DNA of 64,000 nucleotides from PALSA-1004 sp041483135 (GCA_041483135.1 JBGPFE010000001.1:62001-126000); one strand, 5' to 3'. Counted from the stretch's first letter, positions 54,091 to 63,846 are shown. Made by a program: numbers and translations. Notes: generated by a model from the letters alone, not told the origin.

Positions 54091-57000
54091 ATGCCGCAAC
54101 TTCTCAGGCTGCGCGGGCGCAACGCCCTCTCCGAGTTCCGCTTAAGCAAGCTCAACCAGGCTCTCCAGCCGGCCCCTCTCAAGCTCGCCGGCATCAGCGC
54201 CGAATTCTGGCATTTTGTCAGCGTTACGCGCGATCTGAGCAGCGCCGAGAACGCGATACTCGAACGCATCCTGACCTATGGCCCCGCTTCCAGCGAAGCA
54301 TCGGAAGCGGGGCAGTTGCTGCTCGTGGTGCCGCGTCTCGGCACGATCTCGCCGTGGTCGTCGAAAGCAACCGATATCGCGCGCCAGTGCGGCTTGAGCA
54401 TGGTCGAGCGCATCGAGCGCGGCACCGCGTGGCACATCGTCAATACCGAAGGCAAACGGCTCTCCGAGCGCGCCATGGCTGTGCTGCTGCCGCTGCTGCA
54501 CGACCGCATGACCGAAACCGTGCTCGAGACATTCGATGCCGCGGCGCGGTTGTTCCAGCATTACAAGCCGCAACCGCTCAAAACGGTCGACATGCTGGCG
54601 GGCGGCATCGCGGCGCTGCAACGCGCCAACCGCGACATGGGACTCGCGCTGTCGGACGACGAAATCGATTACCTGTGGCGGAATTTCTCTCTAATCAAAC
54701 GCAATCCGACCGATGTCGAGCTGATGATGTTCGCGCAGGCGAATTCGGAGCACTGCCGGCACAAGATATTCAATGCCGATTGGGTGATCGACGGCCAGCC
54801 GCAGGACAAATCGCTGTTCGCGATGATCCGCCATACACACCAGCAGCATCCGCAGGGAACCGTTGTTGCCTACTCCGATAATTCGGCGATCATCGAGGGC
54901 GCGCGCGTGCGGCGCTTTTATCCGGCTGCCGACGGTGGCTATCGCTACGTCGACGACGATGCGCATATCCTGATGAAGGTAGAAACGCACAACCACCCGA
55001 CCGCGATATCGCCGTTTCCGGGTGCGGCAACCGGCGCCGGCGGCGAGATTCGCGACGAAGGCGCGACTGGGCGCGGCGCCAAGCCGAAAGCCGGATTGAC
55101 TGGCTTCACGGTGTCCAATCTCGAGATTCCCGGCTTCAGGCAGCCGTGGGAGGGCAACGCTTATGGGCGGCCGGGCCGGATTTCATCGGCGCTCCAGATC
55201 ATGCTCGACGGGCCGCTCGGCGGCGCGTCGTTCAACAACGAATTCGGCCGCCCCAATCTATGCGGCTACTTCCGCACCTTCGAGCAGGAAGTGGCGGGGG
55301 AGATGCGCGGCTACCACAAGCCGATCATGATCGCCGGGGGGATCGGCAATATCTCGGCGCAACATGCGCACAAGCAGGAGCTCGCCGCCGATGCACTGCT
55401 GATCCAGCTCGGCGGGCCTGGCATGCTGATCGGACTCGGCGGCGGTGCGGCATCGAGCATGCAGACCGGAGCCAACATCGAAGACCTCGATTTCGATTCG
55501 GTGCAACGTGGCAATGCCGAGATGCAGCGCCGCGCGCAGGGGGTAATCGACTGCTGCTGGGCGCTCGGCGCCGACAACCCCATCCTGTCTATCCACGACG
55601 TCGGTGCCGGCGGGCTGTCGAACGCACTGCCGGAAATGGTGCACGCAGCCGGGCGCGGCGGGCGCTTCGATTTGCGCAGAATCCCGAGCGAAGAGCCAGG
55701 CATGTCGCCGCTGCAAATCTGGTGCAACGAAGCGCAGGAGCGTTATGTGCTCGCGGTTGCGCCCGCAAGTATCGAAACCTTCAAGTCGATTTGCGAGCGC
55801 GAGCGCTGCCCGTTTGCGGTGGTCGGCGATGCCACGGCCGATCACAAACTAGTGGTTGCCGATCCGGCGTTCAACAGCACGCCGGTTGACATGGAACTGC
55901 CGGTATTGCTCGGCAAGCCGCCCAAAATGCTGCGCGATGTCACGCATCGCGTATCTAGCCTGCCACCGTTCGATGCTTCGGCCATAGACTTGCGCGAAGC
56001 GTGTTTGCGCGTGCTGCGGCTGCCGGCCGTCGCGGACAAGACATTCCTGATTTCAATCGGCGACCGCACCGTGGGCGGCATGACCGCGCGCGACCAGATG
56101 GTCGGCCCCTGGCAGGTGCCGGTCGCCGACGTCGCGGTGACTCTGCTGGGTTTCAACGAATATTGCGGCGAAGCGATGGCGATGGGAGAGCGCACGCAGC
56201 TTGCCTTGATCAATCCCGCGGCGGCGGGCCGCATGGCGGTCGGCGAAGCGGTCACCAATATCGCCGCCGCCGCGATAGCCGATATCGGCGGCATCAAGCT
56301 CTCGGCCAACTGGATGGCCGCGGCCGGCCATCCCGGCGAGGACGCGGCGCTCTACGACGCTGTGCGCGCGGTCGGCATGGAGCTGTGCCCGCAGCTCGGC
56401 ATCAGCATCCCGGTCGGCAAAGACTCGATGTCGATGAAGACCGCGTGGAGCGACGGGGATACGAAGAAAGAGGTCACTGCGCCGCTGTCACTGATCGTAT
56501 CGGCGTTTGCGCGTGTGACCGATGCACGCCAAACGCTGACGCCGCAGCTGCGCACCGATTGCGGAGAGAGCGAGCTGATCCTGATCGACCTCGGACTCGG
56601 CCGCTGCCGGCTCGGTGGTTCGGCGCTGGCGCAGGTTTATCGGCAGCTCGGCAATGCGGCGCCCGATGTCGACGATCCGAAGTTGCTGCGGGCGTTTTTC
56701 GGCGCAGTCCAGCAGCTGAACGCCGAAGGCAGGTTACTCGCCTATCACGACCGCTCTGACGGCGGGTTGTTTGCGGCCATATGCGAAATGATGTTTGCCG
56801 GTCGCTGCGGTGTCGATCTCGATCTGGGCGCGCAGGCGGGCGCGAGCGCAGTGGTTGCCGCGCTGTTCAATGAAGAGCTTGGGGCCGTGCTTCAGGTGAG
56901 TCGAGCCGATAGCACAGCGGTATTAAAGTCATTGACTGCCGCAGGCCTTGGCGCGGCGTGCCGGAGCATAGGCCGGGTGAATGTTTCCGGCAAGTTGGCC

Positions 57001-57981
57001 GTCATGGCGGGCCGCCAGCAGGTTTTTTCAGCGGAGCGCATCGAACTGCACCGCGCGTGGTCGGAGACGACTTACCAGATGCAGCGGCTGCGCGACCATC
57101 CGGAATGCGCGCTGCAGGAGTACGACCGCATTCTCGATGCGGGAGACCCCGGCATCGCGCCACATCTGACTTTCGATCCGGCTGCCGATGTCGCAGCCCC
57201 TTTCATCAATCGCGGCGCGCGCCCACGCATCGCCATCCTGCGCGAACAGGGCGTCAACGGGCAAGTCGAGATGGCGGCAGCGTTTGATCGCGCCGGATTC
57301 GAGGCGTTCGACGTGCACATGAGCGATATCATCGCCGGGCGCGTCGGTTTGCCGGACTTCAAAGGCTTTGCCGCGTGCGGGGGCTTCTCCTATGGCGATG
57401 TGCTCGGCGCGGGCGAGGGCTGGGCCAAGTCCATCCTGTTCAACCGGCGCGCGCGCGACGAGTTCGTCGCGTTCTTCAATCGCATGGACACGTTCGCACT
57501 TGGCGTTTGCAATGGCTGCCAGATGATGAGCAATCTGCATGAAATCATACCCGGCACCGAAGCGTGGCCGCATTTCGTGCGCAACAAATCGGAGCAGTTC
57601 GAGGCGCGCTTCGTGACGGTCGAGGTAATGCAATCGCCGTCGCTGTTTTTCGACGGCATGGCGGGCAGCCGGCTGCCGATCGCGGTCGCGCACGGCGAAG
57701 GCTATGCCGAATTCTCCGGTGTTCAGCAACGTGAGCGGTCGCTCGTTGCCTTGCGTTTTGTCGATAATCGCGGCGCGGAGACCGCAAGCTACCCCTGTAA
57801 TCCCAACGGTTCTCCGCTCGGAATCACCGGTCTCACCACGCCCGACGGCCGCTTTACGGTGTTGATGCCGCATCCCGAGCGCGTATTCCGCAGCGTACAG
57901 AATTCGTGGCATCCCGCCGGCTGGGGAGACGATGGACCATGGCTGCGCATGTTCCGCAACGCACGCAAATGGGTGGAATAG
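54091..57981 (+). CDS. purL: Phosphoribosylformylglycinamidine synthase PurL
   Basis: A 1296-residue single-chain enzyme of purine synthesis, converting FGAR to FGAM with glutamine and ATP. The N-terminal PurS-like part begins LLRLRGRNALSEFRLSKLNQAL, matching other proteobacterial PurL starts. Two AIRS-type domains follow (VETHNHPTAISPFPGAATGAGGEIRDE, ISIPVGKDSMSMKTAW). The C-terminal glutaminase has its cysteine in GVCNGCQMMSN near residue 1140 and PHPERVF near 1260. The ATG lies 3 bp from the end of a MITE-like insertion, and no Shine-Dalgarno sequence is visible ahead of it. Confidence 0.97.
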   Translation: MPQLLRLRGRNALSEFRLSKLNQALQPAPLKLAGISAEFWHFVSVTRDLSSAENAILERILTYGPASSEASEAGQLLLVVPRLGTISPWSSKATDIARQCGLSMVERIERGTAWHIVNTEGKRLSERAMAVLLPLLHDRMTETVLETFDAAARLFQHYKPQPLKTVDMLAGGIAALQRANRDMGLALSDDEIDYLWRNFSLIKRNPTDVELMMFAQANSEHCRHKIFNADWVIDGQPQDKSLFAMIRHTHQQHPQGTVVAYSDNSAIIEGARVRRFYPAADGGYRYVDDDAHILMKVETHNHPTAISPFPGAATGAGGEIRDEGATGRGAKPKAGLTGFTVSNLEIPGFRQPWEGNAYGRPGRISSALQIMLDGPLGGASFNNEFGRPNLCGYFRTFEQEVAGEMRGYHKPIMIAGGIGNISAQHAHKQELAADALLIQLGGPGMLIGLGGGAASSMQTGANIEDLDFDSVQRGNAEMQRRAQGVIDCCWALGADNPILSIHDVGAGGLSNALPEMVHAAGRGGRFDLRRIPSEEPGMSPLQIWCNEAQERYVLAVAPASIETFKSICERERCPFAVVGDATADHKLVVADPAFNSTPVDMELPVLLGKPPKMLRDVTHRVSSLPPFDASAIDLREACLRVLRLPAVADKTFLISIGDRTVGGMTARDQMVGPWQVPVADVAVTLLGFNEYCGEAMAMGERTQLALINPAAAGRMAVGEAVTNIAAAAIADIGGIKLSANWMAAAGHPGEDAALYDAVRAVGMELCPQLGISIPVGKDSMSMKTAWSDGDTKKEVTAPLSLIVSAFARVTDARQTLTPQLRTDCGESELILIDLGLGRCRLGGSALAQVYRQLGNAAPDVDDPKLLRAFFGAVQQLNAEGRLLAYHDRSDGGLFAAICEMMFAGRCGVDLDLGAQAGASAVVAALFNEELGAVLQVSRADSTAVLKSLTAAGLGAACRSIGRVNVSGKLAVMAGRQQVFSAERIELHRAWSETTYQMQRLRDHPECALQEYDRILDAGDPGIAPHLTFDPAADVAAPFINRGARPRIAILREQGVNGQVEMAAAFDRAGFEAFDVHMSDIIAGRVGLPDFKGFAACGGFSYGDVLGAGEGWAKSILFNRRARDEFVAFFNRMDTFALGVCNGCQMMSNLHEIIPGTEAWPHFVRNKSEQFEARFVTVEVMQSPSLFFDGMAGSRLPIAVAHGEGYAEFSGVQQRERSLVALRFVDNRGAETASYPCNPNGSPLGITGLTTPDGRFTVLMPHPERVFRSVQNSWHPAGWGDDGPWLRMFRNARKWVE

Positions 57982-58102
57982 CCGCATAGCGGCGGCGAGG
58001 AGTGAAAAGTGAAGGGAGATGAGTCGACGCGCTTTGCGCTTGTCTGTGAGATTTCTCCCCGTCTCACGCCTCTCGCTTCACGCCTCTCTCGACGGGGGAG
58101 CC

Positions 58103-58486
58103 ATGGCTGAACCGCCTGCCAAAACGGATGCCCCCTTCTATACTGAAGACGAACTCGATGCGCTTTACGAGCGCGATCCGGTCGCGGCGCTGCGCATATC
58201 GCGCGAGCAGCATCTGCTCAGAAGACAACTCGAGTCGATGCGCTGCAAGGATGGTCCGCCGCCGACGCCGGAAGGAGTGACTCAAATTCTCGCGGAGGCG
58301 CGGCGCATCCTGCTGAAAGACGGCGGCGATCTCGAGTTCGTTGCGCTGGAGGGAACGGTGGTGCAGGTTCGCCTCAAAGGTAATTGCGTCGGTTGCCCGC
58401 GCGCCACGCTCGACCTCAAGAATGTGGTCGAGGCACTGGTACGCAAGCGCTATCCCCAGATCACCGAGGTGCGCAACACGTTCTAG
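58103..58486 (+). CDS. NifU C-terminal (Nfu) domain iron-sulfur protein
   Basis: 127 residues. An N-terminal helical part (ELDALYERDPVAALRISREQHLLRRQLES) precedes the Nfu domain with GVTQILAEARRILLKDGGDLEFVALEGTVVQVRLKGNCVGCPRATLDLKNVVEALV. The CVGC pair binds or transfers an Fe-S cluster. GGGGGAG precedes the ATG at 58103; the frame open upstream is less likely coding. Confidence 0.9.
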   Translation: MAEPPAKTDAPFYTEDELDALYERDPVAALRISREQHLLRRQLESMRCKDGPPPTPEGVTQILAEARRILLKDGGDLEFVALEGTVVQVRLKGNCVGCPRATLDLKNVVEALVRKRYPQITEVRNTF

Positions 58487-58592
58487 GTGGACGGATCGGC
58501 ATTGGATGCAGGACTGGAAATCATAGTGCCTGCATGGAGATGTCCAGGTTTTGCCGCGCTGCACCCCAATGCCAGGGCCGAAAGAGCAAAAT

Positions 58593-58619
58593 AAAACGGC
58601 GCACCCAGTGCGCCGTTTT
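58593..58619. terminator. Bidirectional rho-independent terminator
   Basis: A 12-bp stem (AAAACGGCGCAC / GTGCGCCGTTTT) with a 3-base loop lies between convergent nfu-like and PPIase genes. A- and T-runs allow function on both strands. Confidence 0.9.
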
Positions 58620-58636
58620 CTGCTGGAACCGGGGGC

Positions 58637-59428
58637 CTATTCGACCTTGGCTTTGGCGCGCAGGTCGGCGATTGCCCGTTGCACCGCCTGGTTTTGCAGT
58701 TGCTGCTGGATGTTGTTTCTCACTTCTTCGAAAACCGGCACCTTCGTCGGCCGCTCGTCGTCGAGCCGGATTACGTGCCAGCCGAACTGCGTTTGCACCG
58801 GGGCATCGGTCAACTGGCCTTTCTTGAGCTTTTTCAGCGCCTCTCCAAATTGCGGTACGTAGCGGCCGGACGGCGCCCAGTCGAGGTCGCCGCCTCTATC
58901 CTTGGAACCGGGATCTATGGATTTCTGGGCCGCCAGTTTTTCGAAGTTTCCGCCTTTTTTCAGTTGCGCGATGACCTGCTTGGCTGCCGCTTCTTCCTTT
59001 ACCAGGATGTGTCGCGCCTTGTATTCCTTGTCGCCGGCTTGAGCTTTGGCGGCTTCGTATTCCTTTCTCATCGTTTCTTCGCTGACCGGATTGGCCTTGA
59101 TGTAGTCCTGCAGGTAGGCATTGATCAGCACCCCCTGGCGCTGGAACTCGATTTGCGCTGCAACATCGGGGCTCTTGTCCACGCCTTTTTTGAGGGCTTC
59201 CTGCACGAGTACCTCGCGCGTGACCAGTTCGTCGCGTATACGGGTACGCAGCTCCGGTGAGTCCGGCTGTCCCTGGGCCGCTGCATTTTTGACGAGCTGG
59301 TCGACCCGGCTCTGCGGGATCGCCACCCCATTCACCTTGGCGACCGCGTCCGCGGCCCGTGCGTTGCCGATGGCGAAAGCGGCGACCAAGGCCAGCGCCA
59401 GGGTTTGAGAAGTTTGCATTATTGTCAT
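58637..59428 (-). CDS. Periplasmic parvulin-type peptidyl-prolyl isomerase
   Basis: A 263-residue exported foldase. The signal peptide is cleaved near ARAA (about residue 26). A SurA/PpiD-like N-terminal helical domain is followed by a parvulin domain from about residue 135 (YKARHILVKEEAAAKQVIAQLKKGGNFEKLAAQKSIDPGSKDRGGDLDWAPSGRYVPQF...FGWHVIRLDD). It assists folding of exported proteins. AGGAA precedes the ATG at 59428; a second ATG 9 bp on is possible. Confidence 0.93.
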   Translation of the reverse strand: MTIMQTSQTLALALVAAFAIGNARAADAVAKVNGVAIPQSRVDQLVKNAAAQGQPDSPELRTRIRDELVTREVLVQEALKKGVDKSPDVAAQIEFQRQGVLINAYLQDYIKANPVSEETMRKEYEAAKAQAGDKEYKARHILVKEEAAAKQVIAQLKKGGNFEKLAAQKSIDPGSKDRGGDLDWAPSGRYVPQFGEALKKLKKGQLTDAPVQTQFGWHVIRLDDERPTKVPVFEEVRNNIQQQLQNQAVQRAIADLRAKAKVE

Positions 59429-59449
59429 GTCAATTCCTAGGTTGGCGGA

Positions 59450-59716
59450 TTAAATTTCATCGGGAGTATACGCCTTGATCGTCAAAGCGTGAATTTCGCG
59501 TTCCAGCATTTCGCCGAGCGCGGCGTGGACCATGCGATGGCGCGCCTGGGTCGACTTGCCTTCGAACAGCGGCGAGACGATGATCAGCTGGAAATGCCCG
59601 CCGCCGCCTTTCGCGCCTTCATGCCCGGCATGCTTGTCGCTGTCGTCGATCAATTCGACGCTGTCGGGCGTCAGCATGGCGAGCTTTAGCTCGATGCGCT
59701 CGAGCGTATCCTTCAT
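59450..59716 (-). CDS. bolA: BolA family protein
   Basis: 88 residues with the BolA fold: VELIDDSDKHAGHEGAKGGGGHFQLIIVSPLFEGKSTQARHRMVHAALGEML, including the conserved histidine pair. It works with monothiol glutaredoxin in Fe-S handling and gene control. It lies 25 bp after yciB on the same strand. Confidence 0.94.
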   Translation of the reverse strand: MKDTLERIELKLAMLTPDSVELIDDSDKHAGHEGAKGGGGHFQLIIVSPLFEGKSTQARHRMVHAALGEMLEREIHALTIKAYTPDEI

Positions 59717-59741
59717 GTTGGCCGTACTCGTGCGCGAAGCA

Positions 59742-60284
59742 TCACTTGGTTTCCTTGCTTTCGACGTACTTTGCGAGCATCAGCGCCTGCAGCACCACGA
59801 ACACCAGCATCAGCCCCATGCCGCCGAACAGCTTGAACTTGACCCACGTAGCTTCCGTGAAGTTGAATGCTACGTAAAGGTTGAGGAAACCCATAAGAGC
59901 AAAAAATCCCGCCCAGCTCCAGTTCAGTTTTGTCCATACGATTTCCGGCAACTGCATTTGCGTGCTCATCATGGTCTTGATCAGGTTTCTTTTGAACGCC
60001 AGCATCGATACCATAAGCGCAATAGCGAAAAGCCAATACAATACCGTTGGTTTCCACATTATAAATCGTTTGTCGTGAAGGACGAGTGTCAAGCCACCCA
60101 TTACAACAACGAGCGCCAGGCTGATCAGAAGCATTTTCTCGACCTTGCGATGCTTAAGCCAGACATATGCGACTTGTCCAATTGCGGCAACAATAGTAAC
60201 GGCGGTTGCCATAAATATATCGTCCGTTGCAATGTACGCAACAAAGAACAGGATCACGGGGAACAGGTCGAAAAGGAATTTCAT
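59742..60284 (-). CDS. yciB: Septation protein A (YciB/IspZ)
   Basis: A 180-residue membrane protein with five or six helices. The start MKFLFDLFPVILFFVAYIATDDIFMATAVTI and LNWSWAGFFALMGFLNLYVAF near the end are typical. It takes part in envelope and division functions. Placement yciB-bolA-PPIase is a frequent betaproteobacterial order. Confidence 0.95.
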   Translation of the reverse strand: MKFLFDLFPVILFFVAYIATDDIFMATAVTIVAAIGQVAYVWLKHRKVEKMLLISLALVVVMGGLTLVLHDKRFIMWKPTVLYWLFAIALMVSMLAFKRNLIKTMMSTQMQLPEIVWTKLNWSWAGFFALMGFLNLYVAFNFTEATWVKFKLFGGMGLMLVFVVLQALMLAKYVESKETK

Positions 60285-60382
60285 GGGACTCTAACTATCC
60301 GGCTGCATGCTGAATTGTCCAAAAATGGTAGCGAAATATGTACACGCAATCTTGCCTTATTTTACAAGGCAATCGGGAGTAA

Positions 60383-60778
60383 TTATTCCTTGTTGAATTT
60401 CAACGATGTTGAATTAATGCAATACCGCAGTCCGGTAGGCTGGGGGCCATCCTCGAATACATGCCCCAGGTGCGCGTCGCAGCGGCTGCACAGCGCTTCG
60501 GTGCGCCGCATCGAGTAGCTCGTGTCGTCCTCGGTCCTGACGTTGTCCTTGATTGCCGGCTGCCAGAAGCTCGGCCAGCCGGTGCCGGAGTCGAACTTAT
60601 GGTTGGAACGGAACAGCTCGGCGCCGCAGCACACGCAACGATAGACGCCCTGGTCGTGGTTATTCCAGTAGGCGCCGCTAAATGCATGCTCGGTGCCTTT
60701 TTTGCGCGTGACGTTGAACTGCTCGGGCGTCAGCGCTTGTTTCCATTCCCGGTCGGTTTTGACAACTTTGTCCGACAT
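60383..60778 (-). CDS. msrB: Peptide-methionine (R)-S-oxide reductase MsrB
   Basis: 131 residues. Zinc cysteines are CVCC and CSRC. The substrate site is FDSGTGWPSFWQPA, and the catalytic cysteine is in GLRYCINSTSLKF near the end. It repairs oxidised methionine in cytoplasmic proteins, as no signal peptide is visible. It is 11 bp from the carboxyltransferase stop upstream, so it may be co-transcribed with that gene. Confidence 0.96.
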   Translation of the reverse strand: MSDKVVKTDREWKQALTPEQFNVTRKKGTEHAFSGAYWNNHDQGVYRCVCCGAELFRSNHKFDSGTGWPSFWQPAIKDNVRTEDDTSYSMRRTEALCSRCDAHLGHVFEDGPQPTGLRYCINSTSLKFNKE

Positions 60779-60789
60779 GCTGCGCCTCT

Positions 60790-62280
60790 TCAGGTGATTC
60801 CGGGTTGTCCGCGTAACGGCGTCTGGCTGGCTCGATTGAGTTCCAGCCGAAAATCCCCTTTCTCAATGTACACCCGGCCGACTCGCGGCCGTTGCGCGAG
60901 TTCCTTGAGCAGGCGCACGACCGGCTTGTCGTAACCGAATCCGGTTCTCATCGGGCCGGCGGCCAGCATGTCATCGACCTGGGAACCCGCATACAGGTGA
61001 CGCAGCAGTCGCTCTTCGTCACCGCTATTCGGATATTTCCGGCGCAAACCCGGCACCGCCGGCGCCAGCGGCTGCGGCTGCAGCGGAATCCGCGCCGAAC
61101 CGTTGGCTACGATTCGATCAAGAATGTCGGGCTCGACCGGCGCCAGCGGCTTGCCGTAGTAGCCGAGCGCGTATTTCTTCACTTCGTCCGGCACCGTTTT
61201 GTAGCGTTCGCCCTGAACGACGTTGAGCACCGCCTGGGTGCCGACCAGTTGCGAGAACGGCGTGACCATCGCCGGCCAGCCGAGTTCCCTGAATACGCGG
61301 GCGGTTTCCGCGAGCACGGCATCGAACTTGTGGAGCAACCCCGCCTGCTCGAGCTGGTAACGCATGTTGGTCAGCATGCCGCCGGGAATCTGGTGCTCGT
61401 AATGGAACTGGTCGTATTCCATCGGCACGCCGAGCGGCAGATTTCCCTGCTGCGCGACGCGCCGGAAATGCTCGCCGACTTCATCGACCAGACGATCATC
61501 CAGATTGATTTCATAACCCATGCTGCGCAGGTTGCGCACCACCGTCTGCGTCGCCGGTTGCGCGGGGCCATTGGCGAGCGGGGCGATTGAGGTCTGGATC
61601 TGGGTCACACCGAGCCTGACGCTTTCGAGGTAAACCAGCGGCGCGAGCCCCGTCATGCAATGGCTGTGCAGCTCGAGCGGCACTTTTCCTGTGACTTTCA
61701 GCATGGCCGGCACCAGCGTGCGAATGCGGTCGGGCGTGAGCAGCCCCCCCGGGTCCTTGATCATCATCACATCGATGCCGGCGCGCTTGATCAGCTCCTT
61801 CGTTTTCCGCGCGTAAAATGCGTCGGTATGCACCGGGCTCTGGCAGAACACCACCGAGCCGACGGATTCCATGCCGAGTTCCTTTACCCGGAGCAGGTGA
61901 TCGACGATATTGTCCAGGTCGGACAACGCGTCGATCACGCGCACGCGCCGGATGCCGTTTTTGGCGAGGCATTCGAGCCACAGGAAATTGACGTCATCGG
62001 GCTGCACGTCGAAGCTGAGCAGGCTTTTGCTGCGCATCGCCGACTGCATTTTGGTGCGCGTGACGCGCTCTCGCATCAGGCGCAATCGCTGCCATGGATC
62101 TTCCTTGAGGTAGCGCACGCACACGTCGAACTGGATCGCGCTCATCAGGTCGATCGTCTCGAAACCGATGCGATCCATTCGCGCGGCGACCGGCAGCATC
62201 ATCGCAGTCGTCATGCGCGTCGCCCACAGGCATTGATGGGCGTCACGCAAGGTGGTGTCTATGACTTTGATTTCCGTCAC
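60790..62280 (-). CDS. Pyruvate carboxylase/oxaloacetate decarboxylase-type carboxyltransferase
   Basis: 496 residues with the conserved carboxyltransferase domain: KVIDTTLRDAHQCLWATRMTTAMMLPVAARMDRIGF at the start, VMMIKDPGGLLTPDRIRTLVPA near residue 170 (site lysine and metal region), and PLELHSHCMTGLAPLVYLE. A PYC_OADA-like middle part follows (GGMLTNMRYQLEQAG, YALGYYGKPLAP). It lacks the C-terminal biotinyl domain of OadA/PycB, and a separate biotin carrier is encoded 29 bp upstream. No biotin carboxylase and no membrane OadB/OadG is in the window, so direction and substrate are open. Confidence 0.9.
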   Translation of the reverse strand: MTEIKVIDTTLRDAHQCLWATRMTTAMMLPVAARMDRIGFETIDLMSAIQFDVCVRYLKEDPWQRLRLMRERVTRTKMQSAMRSKSLLSFDVQPDDVNFLWLECLAKNGIRRVRVIDALSDLDNIVDHLLRVKELGMESVGSVVFCQSPVHTDAFYARKTKELIKRAGIDVMMIKDPGGLLTPDRIRTLVPAMLKVTGKVPLELHSHCMTGLAPLVYLESVRLGVTQIQTSIAPLANGPAQPATQTVVRNLRSMGYEINLDDRLVDEVGEHFRRVAQQGNLPLGVPMEYDQFHYEHQIPGGMLTNMRYQLEQAGLLHKFDAVLAETARVFRELGWPAMVTPFSQLVGTQAVLNVVQGERYKTVPDEVKKYALGYYGKPLAPVEPDILDRIVANGSARIPLQPQPLAPAVPGLRRKYPNSGDEERLLRHLYAGSQVDDMLAAGPMRTGFGYDKPVVRLLKELAQRPRVGRVYIEKGDFRLELNRASQTPLRGQPGIT

Positions 62281-62309
62281 AGGGGCCCTTTGGTTTGACG
62301 AATCGGCGG

Positions 62310-62777
62310 CTAGGCTGCGGGCGCGATCAGTATCAGCGGCTGGTCCTGGTTGACCAGGGTTTCATTGGCGACCAGCACCGCCGTTATCGTGCCGGCAACA
62401 TCCGCCTTGAGCGAACTGAACAGCTTCATCACTTCGAATACGCCAACGGTATCATCCGGCTGCACGCGGTCGCCGACTTCCACACAGGGCCTCGCACCCG
62501 GCGATGAGGCGCGGTAGAAAGTCCCCATCGTCGGCGCGCGCACGGCGACCTGGCCCGGCGGCACTTCAGTAGCGGCGGATGGTCGCGGCAGGGCAGTGGC
62601 TGATGGCGACGCGTTTTCGGCCGGCGCGTCGGCGATGCCCGACACCAAGGGCGCGGCGCCCGGATATCTCGAGACGTGCAGTTTCAACTCGCCAAGCTCG
62701 AGGCGGACCTCGCAGTCCTTCATGCCGTCGATGATCTCGAGTATTTTCCTGACATCGTCGTGCGTCAGTTCCGCCAC
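62310..62777 (-). CDS. Stand-alone biotin carboxyl carrier protein
   Basis: 155 residues, AccB-like. An N-terminal KILEIIDGMKDCEVRLELGELKLHVSR segment and a Pro/Ala-rich linker precede a biotinyl domain from about residue 75 (VRAPTMGTFYRASSPGARPCVEVGDRVQPDDTVGVFEVMKLFSSLKA). The biotin lysine is in EVMKLF. It lies 29 bp ahead of the carboxyltransferase gene on the same strand and probably carries CO2 for it. A second AccB for fatty acid synthesis would be expected elsewhere in the genome. Confidence 0.92.
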   Translation of the reverse strand: MAELTHDDVRKILEIIDGMKDCEVRLELGELKLHVSRYPGAAPLVSGIADAPAENASPSATALPRPSAATEVPPGQVAVRAPTMGTFYRASSPGARPCVEVGDRVQPDDTVGVFEVMKLFSSLKADVAGTITAVLVANETLVNQDQPLILIAPAA

Positions 62778-62829
62778 GAGGTTTTCCTTTTGCCGCGCAA
62801 CCGGATAAACAATACAGCGATGCTGGCGC

Positions 62830-63846
62830 TCAACTTCCCTGCAGGTTATGGATTTCGGGGAAAAACAGGTCTTTCCATGTCGCCGGTTTTTTCTTGATCG
62901 AGCCGACCTTGTGCATGAAATCAGCGTATTTCATCGTGCTGTTCGGCACCAGGGTGTACAGCACCTGTGGGCTCGACACGATTTTGTGGAGCCAATCGAC
63001 GGTAAGATTGGACTTGGTCTGCTCGATCCACATCTGCGCGGCGGCGCGCTTGTCCCTGTTGAGGATCTCGGTCGCCTCCTGGAGTGCTGCGAGGACGGCT
63101 TTGTAGAGTTTGGGATTGGCCTCGCGGAATTTGGCGGTGGTCCATATTACGGTGAAGGTATGCGCGCCGCCCATCACGTCGAACGAGTTGAGAACAGTAT
63201 GGATGCCGGCTCGCTCGAGTTGCTGGAACTGGAAAGGCGGCACGCTGAATACGTTGTTGATCTCGCTTGCGCCCGAAAGCAAAGCGGTGGTTGCATCGGG
63301 CGGCGACATCGATACGGTGAGTTTGTCGTATTTTCCGTAGTCAGCGTCGCCGAAGAGCTGCGCGGCGGCCATCTGCAGCGTCACCGCCTGCACCGACGTT
63401 TTTATGCTCGGCACTGCAATACGGTCTTTTTCGGTGAAATCGCGGATCGACTTGATGTTCGGGCTGCGCGAATTGAGCAGGAACGGCTGCGAGCTCAGCG
63501 CCGACATGCCACGCACTTCCTGCGGCGTACCTACGGTTTTCTCCCATAACGTGATCAAGCCGGGGACGCCCCCCGAAACGAAATCGACCTTGCCGGCGAG
63601 CAGCGCATCGTTCATGAAGTTGGGGCCGTTGAACCGGTCCCAGAACACCTTGATCTCGCCCAGGCCGGCCGTCTTCGCGTGCTTTTCGATCAGCTGGTTG
63701 CGCTCCATGATCGCAAACTGCATGTAGCCCATGCTGAACTGCTGGGCGAGCCGCACCTCCGTAACTTCGGCGCGCGCATGTTGCAGCGGCGTCACTCCGA
63801 TCAGCAGGCATGTCAGCACCGGCAAAACTGTAACGCGAAACTTCAT
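62830..63846 (-). CDS. ABC-type solute-binding protein (NitT/TauT-like)
   Basis: A 338-residue exported binding protein. The signal peptide is cleaved near ARAE (about residue 26). The type II periplasmic fold follows, with VRLAQQFSMGYMQFAIMERNQLIEKHAKTAGL and DALLAGKVDFVSGGVPGLITLWEKT, typical of SsuA/TauA/NrtA-type proteins for sulfonates, nitrate or pyrimidine-like ligands. AAGGAGGG sits just before the ATG at 63846; the ATG 18 bp upstream would place that site inside the gene. No permease or ATPase is adjacent in the window. It lies 52 bp upstream of the biotin carrier on the same strand, so a shared operon is possible. Confidence 0.88.
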   Translation of the reverse strand: MKFRVTVLPVLTCLLIGVTPLQHARAEVTEVRLAQQFSMGYMQFAIMERNQLIEKHAKTAGLGEIKVFWDRFNGPNFMNDALLAGKVDFVSGGVPGLITLWEKTVGTPQEVRGMSALSSQPFLLNSRSPNIKSIRDFTEKDRIAVPSIKTSVQAVTLQMAAAQLFGDADYGKYDKLTVSMSPPDATTALLSGASEINNVFSVPPFQFQQLERAGIHTVLNSFDVMGGAHTFTVIWTTAKFREANPKLYKAVLAALQEATEILNRDKRAAAQMWIEQTKSNLTVDWLHKIVSSPQVLYTLVPNSTMKYADFMHKVGSIKKKPATWKDLFFPEIHNLQGS

